Shown in pieces: positions 5,053-10,086 of a DNA stretch of 10,086 bases. The translations under genes and the position numbers were made by a program. The stretch spans positions 1 through 10,086 of the forward strand of contig CAZWUZ010000138.1 in the NCBI GenBank assembly GCA_964637655.1, given 5' to 3'. The notes beneath the pieces are model-generated. The model was not told where the DNA came from and did not search any database. It was given only the letters and a program-made list of their open reading frames with translations. This stretch comes from CAZWUZ01 sp964637655 [NCBI: uncultured bacterium] (lineage in GTDB: Bacteria > DAOPZR01). The first letter of the stretch is position 1; every line of letters starts with the position of its first letter.

Positions 5053-6003
5053 TCAGCCGCGCACGATGCGGGTGCCGGTTTCCCCGCGCAGCGCCTGCAT
5101 CAGCGACGCGGGGTTGGTGATGATCGACTGCTCGCCGCCGTTCTCGACGAAGTTCACCGCGGCGCGCACCTTCGGCTCCATCGACCCCTTGGCGAAATGC
5201 CCCGCGGCGATGAATTCCTGCGCCTGCGCGACGGTCAGCGTGCCGAGCGCCTGCTGGTCCGGCTTGTTGTAGTTGATGTAGACCTGCGGCACGTCGGTGG
5301 AGATGATGAAGTAGTCGGCTTTCAGGTCGGCGGCGAGCACGCAGGCGGCGCTGTCCTTGTCGATGACCGCCGCCACTCCCTCGAGTTTCCCGTCGGGCTG
5401 CACCACCACCGGGATGCCCCCCCCGCCCACCGCGATGACGATGACCCCGCCGTCGACCAGCTGCCCGATGACCTTGCGCTCGACGATGCGCTGCGGTTTC
5501 GGCGACGGCACGACGCGGCGGTAGCCCCGACCCGCATCCTCGATGATCGTCCAGTCGGGATTGTCCTGGCGTTTCTGCTCCGCCTGCGCCGCGGTGAAGA
5601 ACTGCCCTACCGGCTTGGTCGGATTGCTGAACGCCGGGTCGTTCTTGTCGACCACCACCTGGGTGATCACCGTCGCCACGTTCCGCGAAATCTGCTTCGC
5701 GTGCAGGATGTTCTCCAGCGACTGCTGCAGCATGTAGCCGATCCCCCCCTGCGAGTCGGCGACGCAGACATCCATCGGCATCGGCGGGATCTTGTGCAGT
5801 TCCTCGCCCGCCGCCGCGCGCAGCAGGATGTTCCCCACCTGCGGCCCGTTGCCGTGCGCGACGACCAGCTGATGCCCCGCCTCGACCATCGCCGCGATGT
5901 TCGCGCAGGTCGCGTTTGCCGCCGCCAGCTGCTCGTGGTAGAGGCCTTTCTGCCCGGCGCTGATGAGCGAGTTGCCGCCGACCGCGATGACGATCTTCTT
6001 CAT
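5053..6003 (-). CDS. arcC: carbamate kinase
   Basis: An amino-acid-kinase family enzyme that reversibly makes ATP and carbamate from carbamoyl phosphate and ADP. It is usually the last step of fermentative arginine, citrulline or purine breakdown. At 316 residues it matches the family (about 310). Motifs: GGNSL (9-13), HGNGPQVG (50-57), GGGGIPV (193-199), DKDSAA (215-220, nucleotide site) and GSMEPK (273-278). The start at 6003 gives the canonical MKKIVIAVGGNSL N-terminus and is preceded by GGAGG at a six-base spacing; the reading frame stays open further upstream, but that part carries no family sequence and contains the promoter. It is the first gene of the arcC-thrC-argF operon. No arginine deiminase or antiporter gene is visible in the window. 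Confidence 0.96.
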   Translation of the reverse strand: MKKIVIAVGGNSLISAGQKGLYHEQLAAANATCANIAAMVEAGHQLVVAHGNGPQVGNILLRAAAGEELHKIPPMPMDVCVADSQGGIGYMLQQSLENILHAKQISRNVATVITQVVVDKNDPAFSNPTKPVGQFFTAAQAEQKRQDNPDWTIIEDAGRGYRRVVPSPKPQRIVERKVIGQLVDGGVIVIAVGGGGIPVVVQPDGKLEGVAAVIDKDSAACVLAADLKADYFIISTDVPQVYINYNKPDQQALGTLTVAQAQEFIAAGHFAKGSMEPKVRAAVNFVENGGEQSIITNPASLMQALRGETGTRIVRG

Positions 6004-6031
6004 GGCTGCCTCCGTACTGTGTGGTGCGGCA

Positions 6032-6060
6032 ATAGTAGTAGTTTCCCCCCGCCTTGTCAA
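6032..6060 (-). promoter_or_regulatory. promoter of the arcC-thrC-argF operon
   Basis: On the minus strand, a perfect -35 TTGACA (6060-6055) is followed after 17 bases by TACTAT (6037-6032). The predicted start is A at 6025, giving a leader of about 22 bases that contains the GGAGG. It faces away from the formyltransferase promoter; the two -35 boxes are eight bases apart. Confidence 0.78.
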
Positions 6061-6074
6061 GAAATGCCTTGACA
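6055..6074. promoter_or_regulatory. inverted repeat joining two divergent -35 boxes
   Basis: TGTCAAG (6055-6061), six bases, then CTTGACA (6068-6074): a perfect 7-base inverted repeat holding both -35 hexamers. It may be only the consequence of two consensus -35 boxes facing apart, but each arm has one extra matching base. It could serve as a shared operator. Confidence 0.4.
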
Positions 6075-6097
6075 GCCGCGCCCCGACGCCGTATGCT
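6069..6097 (+). promoter_or_regulatory. promoter of the formyltransferase gene, leaderless type
   Basis: A perfect -35 TTGACA (6069-6074) and a -10 TATGCT (6092-6097) are separated by 17 bases. Counting six bases past the -10 places the start at A6104, the first base of the ATG. Confidence 0.75.
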
Positions 6098-6103
6098 GCC
6101 GCC

Positions 6104-7012
6104 ATGACCACGCTGCCACGACTCGTTTTTTTCGGACTCCCCGGGCACGGCGCCGTCGCGCTGCAGGCGCTGCTGCAGGCGGGCATCCGCCCCGCGATCA
6201 CCGTCACCGCGGACGCGGGTCCCGTGCCGCTCACCCCGGACAGTGTCAACCTCAACCGCCGCCGCGACGCGCTGCTGCGTGCCTATCCCGACCTTGGAGA
6301 ACTCTGCCGGCGCGCCGGCGTCCCCTGCTATCGTGACGCGCCGGACCGTGACCTCGCCCCGCTGCTGCTGGCTGTGCGCGAGGCACAGCCCGACCTTATC
6401 CTCATCGCCACCTATTTCCGCATCCTCCCGGAAGAACTGTTTGCCCTGCCGCGCCTGGGCACCTTCAACCTTCATCCGTCGCTCCTCCCCGCCTATCGCG
6501 GCCCCCAGCCGCTCTACTGGGCGCTGCGCGGCGGGGAAACAGCAACCGGGGTGACCCTGCACCGCGTCGATGCCGGCGTCGATACCGGGCCCGTCTGCGC
6601 GCACCAGCGCGTGCCGCTGACCGCGGACGATACCTTCGCCACCGCCTGCCGCCGCCTTGACGCCCCCTTTGCCGCCCTGGCCGTCGCCACAGTCACGGAT
6701 GCTGCCCTGCGCGCACAGCAGGCCGCGCAGAACGCGTCAGAGGCATCGTTCCACCCCGTACCCGATGCTGCCGCCCGCGCGCTGCAGCCCGCCACCTGGA
6801 CGGTGCAGGAAACCCTGCGCGCCGTGCGCGCCGGCAATCCCGTCTTCCCCGTCTTTCTGCAGGGTGAGGATTTCACCTGCATCGTCTGGGAGGCTGAAGC
6901 CGCACCACACCGCGTGCAGGCAACCGTACTGACGGTTGAAAACGATACAATATACTGCCGCTGTGCTGACGGGGTCGTCCGTTTCCTCGCCTATGATCTC
7001 TGCCACCTATAA
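6104..7012 (+). CDS. fmt: methionyl-tRNA formyltransferase-like protein
   Basis: A 302-residue formyltransferase using 10-formyl-tetrahydrofolate. The best match is Fmt, which formylates initiator Met-tRNA. The N-terminal Rossmann-type domain starts LVFFGLPGHGAVAL. The catalytic triad is visible as N122 and H124 in FNLHPSLLPAYRG and D160 in DAGVDTG; the H-to-D spacing of 36 equals that of E. coli Fmt (H108, D144). The C-terminal domain (about 220-302) keeps a W-x(5)-LRAVRAGNPVFP stretch like Fmt_C but is short and otherwise diverged. The start at 6104 was chosen because it coincides with the predicted transcription start and gives the expected N-terminus; no Shine-Dalgarno sequence precedes it. 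The frame stays open upstream into arcC. A formyltransferase for sugars or another amine is possible, and no def gene is adjacent. Confidence 0.78.
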   Translation: MTTLPRLVFFGLPGHGAVALQALLQAGIRPAITVTADAGPVPLTPDSVNLNRRRDALLRAYPDLGELCRRAGVPCYRDAPDRDLAPLLLAVREAQPDLILIATYFRILPEELFALPRLGTFNLHPSLLPAYRGPQPLYWALRGGETATGVTLHRVDAGVDTGPVCAHQRVPLTADDTFATACRRLDAPFAALAVATVTDAALRAQQAAQNASEASFHPVPDAAARALQPATWTVQETLRAVRAGNPVFPVFLQGEDFTCIVWEAEAAPHRVQATVLTVENDTIYCRCADGVVRFLAYDLCHL

Positions 7013-7015
7013 TAC

Positions 7016-7044
7016 TTGACAATACGCCGCGAATGTGGTATATT
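7016..7044 (+). promoter_or_regulatory. sigma-70 promoter upstream of dnaA
   Basis: A perfect -35 TTGACA (7016-7021) begins three bases after the formyltransferase stop. A -10 TATATT (7039-7044) follows after 17 bases, with predicted start A7051. The leader to dnaA would be about 290 bases and would run through the DnaA boxes, fitting DnaA autoregulation. Confidence 0.8.
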
Positions 7045-7068
7045 CTGCCTATATAAATGGGAGGGGGG

Positions 7069-7191
7069 ATGGTCCCGTCTTTGTGCGGCAGATTGTGGAT
7101 AACTTTCCGGTCTGATAACCGCAAAAAATTGTTTATCATGCCCCTATACGCCGGTAAAAGCGCGTATATCCGTTTTGCCACAGATTGTTGA
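7069..7191 (+). CDS. possible 40-residue leader peptide in the dnaA leader
   Basis: This ORF starts 18 bases after the predicted start of the dnaA promoter. It is preceded by an unusually strong purine run GGGAGGGGGG (7059-7068) that abuts the ATG. It would encode a 40-residue basic peptide ending in ATDC, and it spans two DnaA boxes. I recognise no family, and the spacing to the ATG is too tight for an ideal ribosome-binding site. It may be a chance ORF. Confidence 0.2.
   Translation: MVPSLCGRLWITFRSDNRKKLFIMPLYAGKSAYIRFATDC
7089..7106. repeat. 18-mer origin repeat with a perfect DnaA box, copy 1
   Basis: The 18-mer CAGATTGTGGATAACTTT differs at one base from 7181-7198. It contains TGTGGATAA (7094-7102), the exact complement of the consensus DnaA box TTATCCACA, so the box lies on the minus strand. 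Confidence 0.9.
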
Positions 7192-7198
7192 TAACTTT
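7181..7198. repeat. 18-mer origin repeat with a near-perfect DnaA box, copy 2
   Basis: CAGATTGTTGATAACTTT differs from copy 1 only at the G/T in the middle. The box TGTTGATAA (7186-7194), reading TTATCAACA on the minus strand, differs from consensus at one base. Same orientation as copy 1, 92 bases away. Confidence 0.85.
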
Positions 7199-7204
7199 AC
7201 GCAT

Positions 7205-7262
7205 TACCCTGGCATGATTATTTATCTTATTATTTTTCAGTGCATTATATGATTGCGTTTTG
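7205..7262. other. AT-rich stretch, candidate DNA-unwinding element
   Basis: Clearly A/T-dominated DNA between two groups of DnaA boxes, just upstream of dnaA in a GC-rich genome. This is the usual position and composition of a duplex-unwinding element. The assignment is inferred. The surrounding 7013-7340 holds the promoter, the boxes and the possible leader peptide, and no recognised gene. Confidence 0.5.
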
Positions 7263-7281
7263 TTGATGAGATTGTGGATTG
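7261..7281 (-). promoter_or_regulatory. pair of weak DnaA boxes
   Basis: TGTTGATGA (7261-7269) and TGTGGATTG (7273-7281) each differ at two bases from TGTGGATAA and point the same way as the stronger boxes at 7094 and 7186. Confidence 0.5.
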
Positions 7282-7340
7282 ATTACGGAACAGGAAAGGG
7301 CCGGTAGGTCGTTGCTAACTGGCATTATCGGCACTGAATT

Positions 7341-8702
7341 ATGACTGGAATGGTGTGGAAAAACATAGCGCAGGCGCTTGAACAGCAACTCGCACCTGAC
7401 GAATACCGCATGTGGGTGCGCGGCCTCGATATGCCCCAATGGGACGGGTCAACGCTCACCATCTACGTGCCCAACCAGTACTACCTCGACCGGCTGAGTG
7501 AGAAGGTCTACCCGCTGCTCAAGGACCTGCTGCAGCAGCAGGCGGGTCCGGAGGCGCGCATCGAGTTCAGCATCCGCACGCGTGATTTCGTGCCGCCCCC
7601 CGTCCCGGCCGCGGAACCGGCGCGGCTGCCCGCCATCGCGGCCCCGGCAGTACCCGCCGGACAGGCGGCACTGACCGCCGGACTCAACGAGCGCTATACC
7701 TTCGAGCATTTCGTCGTGGGCGACAGCAACCACTACGCCTACGCCGCGGCCATTGCCGTGGCGCAGAATCCCGGGGACACGCAGCACCGCTACAACCCGC
7801 TCTTCATCTACGGCGGCACGGGACTGGGCAAGACCCACCTGATGCACGCCATCGGGCATCACGTCCTGCAGCAGCGCCCGCACCTGCGCGTGGTCTACGT
7901 CAACAGCGAGCAGTTCGTCAACGACGTCATCGTCGGCATCCAGCAGAAGAAGATGGACGAGGTGCGCCTGCGCTACCGCACGGTCGACGTGCTGCTCATG
8001 GACGACGTGCAGTTCTTCTCGGGCAAGGACCAGACGCAGGAGGAGTTCTTCCACACCTTCAACACGCTGCACGCCTCGCACAAGCAGCTGGTCTTCACCG
8101 CCGACAAGCCGGTCAACGACCTCGTCGGCTTCGAGCAGCGCGTGCTCAGCCGCTTCGCCTGGGGCCTCTCCGCCGACATTCAGCCCCCCAACCTCGAGAC
8201 GCGCATCGCCATCCTCAAGAAGCGCGCCGAAGAGATGCGCGCCTATGTCCCCGACGAGATCACCTACTTCATCGCGCACAATATCAAGACCCACATCCGC
8301 GACCTCGAGGGGGCGCTCAACAACGTCATCGCCCACGCCCCGTTCACCCGCCAGGACCTGACCGTGGCGCTGGTCAAGGAGCGCCTCAAGGACATGGTGG
8401 ACGACACCCCGGCGCGCATCATCACCATCGCCGAGGTGCAGAAAGCCGTGGCCGACCATTTCCACCTCACCGTGGCCGACCTCAAATCGCGCAAGAAGTC
8501 CAACTCGGTCAGTTTCCCGCGCCAGGTGGGGATGTTTCTCGCCCGGCAGCTCAACGATGAGGTGTCGCTGATCGAGATCGGCAGCGAATTCGGCGGGCGT
8601 GACCATTCCACCGTGCTCTATGCCTTCAACAAAATCAGCAGTGAACTGGAGAAAGACCAGAACCTGGCGCGCATCATTGCCGCCATCAAGGAGCGTTTGT
8701 AG
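7341..8702 (+). CDS. dnaA: chromosomal replication initiator protein DnaA
   Basis: DnaA binds DnaA boxes, oligomerises with ATP and opens the origin. The 453 residues contain the usual four domains. Domain I is about 1-80 (MVWKNIAQALEQQL onward). A short Pro/Ala-rich linker (about 85-113) follows. The AAA+ domain has Walker A GGTGLGKT (158-165), Walker B LLMDD (D221, D222) and the block SRFAWGLSADIQPP. C-terminal domain IV carries the box-binding signature IGSEFGGRDHSTV (R420, D421, H422). Most bacterial DnaA have E or G where this one has A in SRF-A-WGL. An in-frame TGA at 7335 limits the start to 7341 or the ATG at 7350; neither has a good Shine-Dalgarno sequence. It is flanked by DnaA boxes on both sides and followed by dnaN. 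Confidence 0.98.
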   Translation: MTGMVWKNIAQALEQQLAPDEYRMWVRGLDMPQWDGSTLTIYVPNQYYLDRLSEKVYPLLKDLLQQQAGPEARIEFSIRTRDFVPPPVPAAEPARLPAIAAPAVPAGQAALTAGLNERYTFEHFVVGDSNHYAYAAAIAVAQNPGDTQHRYNPLFIYGGTGLGKTHLMHAIGHHVLQQRPHLRVVYVNSEQFVNDVIVGIQQKKMDEVRLRYRTVDVLLMDDVQFFSGKDQTQEEFFHTFNTLHASHKQLVFTADKPVNDLVGFEQRVLSRFAWGLSADIQPPNLETRIAILKKRAEEMRAYVPDEITYFIAHNIKTHIRDLEGALNNVIAHAPFTRQDLTVALVKERLKDMVDDTPARIITIAEVQKAVADHFHLTVADLKSRKKSNSVSFPRQVGMFLARQLNDEVSLIEIGSEFGGRDHSTVLYAFNKISSELEKDQNLARIIAAIKERL

Positions 8703-8728
8703 GTTGTGGACAGCATGCCTGACAACCT
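8701..8728 (+). other. inverted repeat at the dnaA stop codon
   Basis: AGGTTGT (8701-8707) pairs with ACAACCT (8722-8728), with an inner CAG/CTG pair (8711-8713 with 8719-8721). No T-run follows, so this is not a standard terminator. It overlaps a weak DnaA box. Confidence 0.4.
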
Positions 8729-8736
8729 GTGGATGG
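8705..8736 (-). promoter_or_regulatory. two weak DnaA boxes after dnaA
   Basis: TGTGGACAG (8705-8713) and TGTGGATGG (8728-8736) each have two mismatches to TGTGGATAA. They lie just past the dnaA stop. Confidence 0.5.
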
Positions 8737-8860
8737 ACGGGGGAAAACCGCGTTGTCCTGCCCCGGCAGTGGATGCTTTCCCCCGACTCTCCCCGCGCGC
8801 TGCACAACCAGTCCACACTGCCGGCGCCTGCACCCGCCTGCCGGGCCGCGGGTTATGCAG

Positions 8861-8869
8861 TTATCCACA
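8861..8869 (+). promoter_or_regulatory. perfect DnaA box in the dnaA-dnaN gap
   Basis: Exact consensus TTATCCACA on the plus strand, opposite in orientation to the perfect box at 7094. With the weaker boxes at 8705-8736 it forms a second box group downstream of dnaA. Confidence 0.85.
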
Positions 8870-8880
8870 CCGCCAACACC

Positions 8881-8930
8881 GTTACTACGGTAACGACGAA
8901 GTAACTTCAGAAGGAAACTTCATGGTAACC
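8881..8930. repeat. cluster of GTAAC palindromes upstream of dnaN
   Basis: GTTAC-TACG-GTAAC (8881-8894), the palindrome GAAGT-A-ACTTC (8898-8908, containing GTAAC) and GGTAACC (8924-8930) fall within 50 bases ahead of the dnaN ribosome-binding site. They could be a regulator site or message hairpins. No clear -35/-10 pair was found for dnaN itself. Confidence 0.35.
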
Positions 8931-8944
8931 GGGAGGGGAACCGC

Positions 8945-10072
8945 ATGAAATTCACCGCCAAGAAGGGAATGCTGCAGGATGCCCTGCAGGTGTTCAGCGG
9001 ACTGATCAACGTCCGCAATCCGCTGCATATGCTCACCCACGTGCGCTGCGAGGTCAAAAAGAACCTGCTGCACCTGGCCGCCACCGACCTGACCATCAGC
9101 GCCACGCTCACCTTGCCGGTAACGGACGGCGAGGACGGCGGGGTGACGGTCCCGTTTGACGGACTGCTCAACGACGTGCGCGTCATCCCGCAGGCGGAGG
9201 CGGCGGTGACGGTCAGCAGCGATGCGAAGAACCACATCGCGCTCAAGGTGGCGGGCCGGCGCAGCAGTATGCGGCTGATCGGCGGCGCCATCGATGAGTT
9301 CCCGACCCTCGAAGCGCAGGCGCCGCAGCATACCTTCACCCTGCCGGCAGACCTGCTTGGCACGCTGATCGCCAGCACGGCCTTTGCCGCCAGCGGGCAG
9401 GACGAGACGCGCGCCTACCTCACCGGGCTCAACGTGGTGAGCAAGGACGGGCAGCTGGCAATGGTGGCGACCAACAGCCACAAACTGGCTCTGCGCCGCA
9501 CCGCCTGGCCGAAGAAGGCCGACCCGGGCGCGTTCAACATCGTCGTGCCGGCCAAGGCGATGCTGCTGCTCGGGAAGAACCTGGCCGCGGACACCACCCC
9601 GGTCGAAATCGGCATTGCCACCAACCATGCGTCGTTCCGTCACGGGGCGCTGCAGCTGACTACGCGTCTCATCGACGAGGAATACCCGGCATACGAGAAG
9701 GTGATCCCGGCCAAACCGCTGGCGCACCGCATCCTCATCGATCCGCTGGTGCTGGGCGAATCGGTGCAGCTGGTCAGTCCCGCCTGCGACGACAAGACGC
9801 GGCAGGTGCACCTTACCTTCGCGGACACGGCGCTGACCGTGTCGGCCGTGGCGGGGATCAGCGGCAAGGATAACAGCGATACCATCGAGGTGGATGCGCC
9901 CAAGGGGACCGCGGTCGAGGTGGCGTTCAACCTCGAGTACCTGCGCGAGATCCTCGCGCGGTTCAGCGAGGGGCAGCTCGAATTCCAGATCACCGACGCG
10001 GCCCACCCGTGTGTCTTCCTCAACCCGCAGGAGAGCGGGCTGCTCTGCCTGCTGATGCCGGTCCGGAACTGA
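8945..10072 (+). CDS. dnaN: DNA polymerase III beta subunit (sliding clamp)
   Basis: The homodimeric ring that tethers the replicase and many repair proteins to DNA. At 375 residues it has the normal length for three repeated clamp domains of about 120 residues. Recognisable family stretches include the start MKFTAKKGMLQDALQ, the central GLNVVSKDGQLAMVATNSHKLALRR, RLIDEEYPAYEKVIP in the second domain, and the C-terminal LLMPVRN, equivalent to the conserved MPMRL tail that lines the partner-binding cleft. The start at 8945 is preceded by GGGAGGGG (8931-8938) at a good distance. It follows dnaA with a 242-base gap and is probably co-transcribed with it, since no separate promoter is evident. 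The gene is complete; the last 14 bases of the window hold nothing identifiable. Confidence 0.98.
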   Translation: MKFTAKKGMLQDALQVFSGLINVRNPLHMLTHVRCEVKKNLLHLAATDLTISATLTLPVTDGEDGGVTVPFDGLLNDVRVIPQAEAAVTVSSDAKNHIALKVAGRRSSMRLIGGAIDEFPTLEAQAPQHTFTLPADLLGTLIASTAFAASGQDETRAYLTGLNVVSKDGQLAMVATNSHKLALRRTAWPKKADPGAFNIVVPAKAMLLLGKNLAADTTPVEIGIATNHASFRHGALQLTTRLIDEEYPAYEKVIPAKPLAHRILIDPLVLGESVQLVSPACDDKTRQVHLTFADTALTVSAVAGISGKDNSDTIEVDAPKGTAVEVAFNLEYLREILARFSEGQLEFQITDAAHPCVFLNPQESGLLCLLMPVRN

Positions 10073-10086
10073 CGGGCCGGTCGTGC

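Noticed and set aside
5963-6103. Upstream in-frame extension of the formyltransferase gene to 5963
   Set aside because: It would overlap arcC and the divergent promoters, and the extra residues carry no family sequence; the expected N-terminus begins at 6104.
6004-6255. Upstream in-frame extension of arcC to 6255
   Set aside because: The canonical MKKIVIAVGGNSL start with a GGAGG site lies at 6003, and the extension would read through the promoter and the formyltransferase start.
4930-6604. Long open frames overlapping arcC on both strands (380 and 524 codons)
   Set aside because: Shadow frames of arcC and the formyltransferase gene with repetitive Arg/Gly/Asp/Val composition and no family motif.
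7008-7013. Perfect TATAAT overlapping the formyltransferase stop codon
   Set aside because: No -35-like sequence at 16-18 bases upstream and no extended -10; the TTGACA/TATATT pair just downstream is a far better promoter.
8701-8728. Hairpin after dnaA as an intrinsic terminator
   Set aside because: No T-run follows the stem; dnaN is closely downstream without an obvious promoter of its own.
7449-10006. Long minus-strand frames opposite dnaA and dnaN (455 and 373 codons)
   Set aside because: Antisense shadows of two unmistakable conserved genes.

Overview
This is a high-GC bacterial chromosome window around a replication origin. It ends with dnaA and dnaN and also carries recR, a tRNA cluster, a small amino-acid/carbamoyl-phosphate operon and a formyltransferase gene. 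The lineage cannot be fixed from these proteins alone. Seven promoters can be read by eye, and each has a sigma-70-type -35 and -10 pair separated by exactly 17 bases. The organism therefore uses an ordinary housekeeping sigma factor.

Layout: (1) At 1-322 on the minus strand lie tRNA-Ser(UGA), tRNA-Ser(GCU) and the 5' part of tRNA-Arg(ACG), expressed from a near-consensus promoter at 382-410. (2) recR (481-1080, plus) has its own divergent promoter. (3) At 1221-2428 there is a stretch of about 1.2 kb with no credible protein gene. It has a near-perfect promoter (TTGACG-17-TATAAT) behind an AT-rich island, a purine-rich hairpin-dense body, an intrinsic terminator, and a closing helix of about 31 bp in which the predicted first transcribed base pairs with the 3' end. 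I read this as a large, highly structured non-coding RNA of a class I do not recognise. It is the most interesting object in the window. (4) A small zinc-ribbon protein gene (2476-2835) has its -35 box inside the RNA's terminator T-tract. (5) A minus-strand operon runs arcC (carbamate kinase), thrC-like (threonine synthase), argF (ornithine carbamoyltransferase). Its stop codons overlap those of the zinc-ribbon gene by 3 bases. (6) A divergent promoter region at 6032-6097 serves arcC and a formyltransferase gene (6104-7012). The predicted transcription start of the latter is the A of its ATG, so it is probably leaderless. (7) An origin-like region with DnaA boxes lies both upstream (7085-7282) and downstream (8705-8869) of dnaA (7341-8702), followed by dnaN (8945-10072).

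Functional links: dnaA and dnaN, with the boxes around them, form the replication-initiation locus. recR belongs to RecFOR gap repair. ArcC and ArgF share carbamoyl phosphate, so the operon can make ATP from citrulline or feed citrulline synthesis. Why a threonine synthase sits between them is not evident. The role of the large RNA is unknown. Its rRNA-like promoter architecture suggests abundant expression, and its self-closing fold suggests a stable structural or catalytic RNA.
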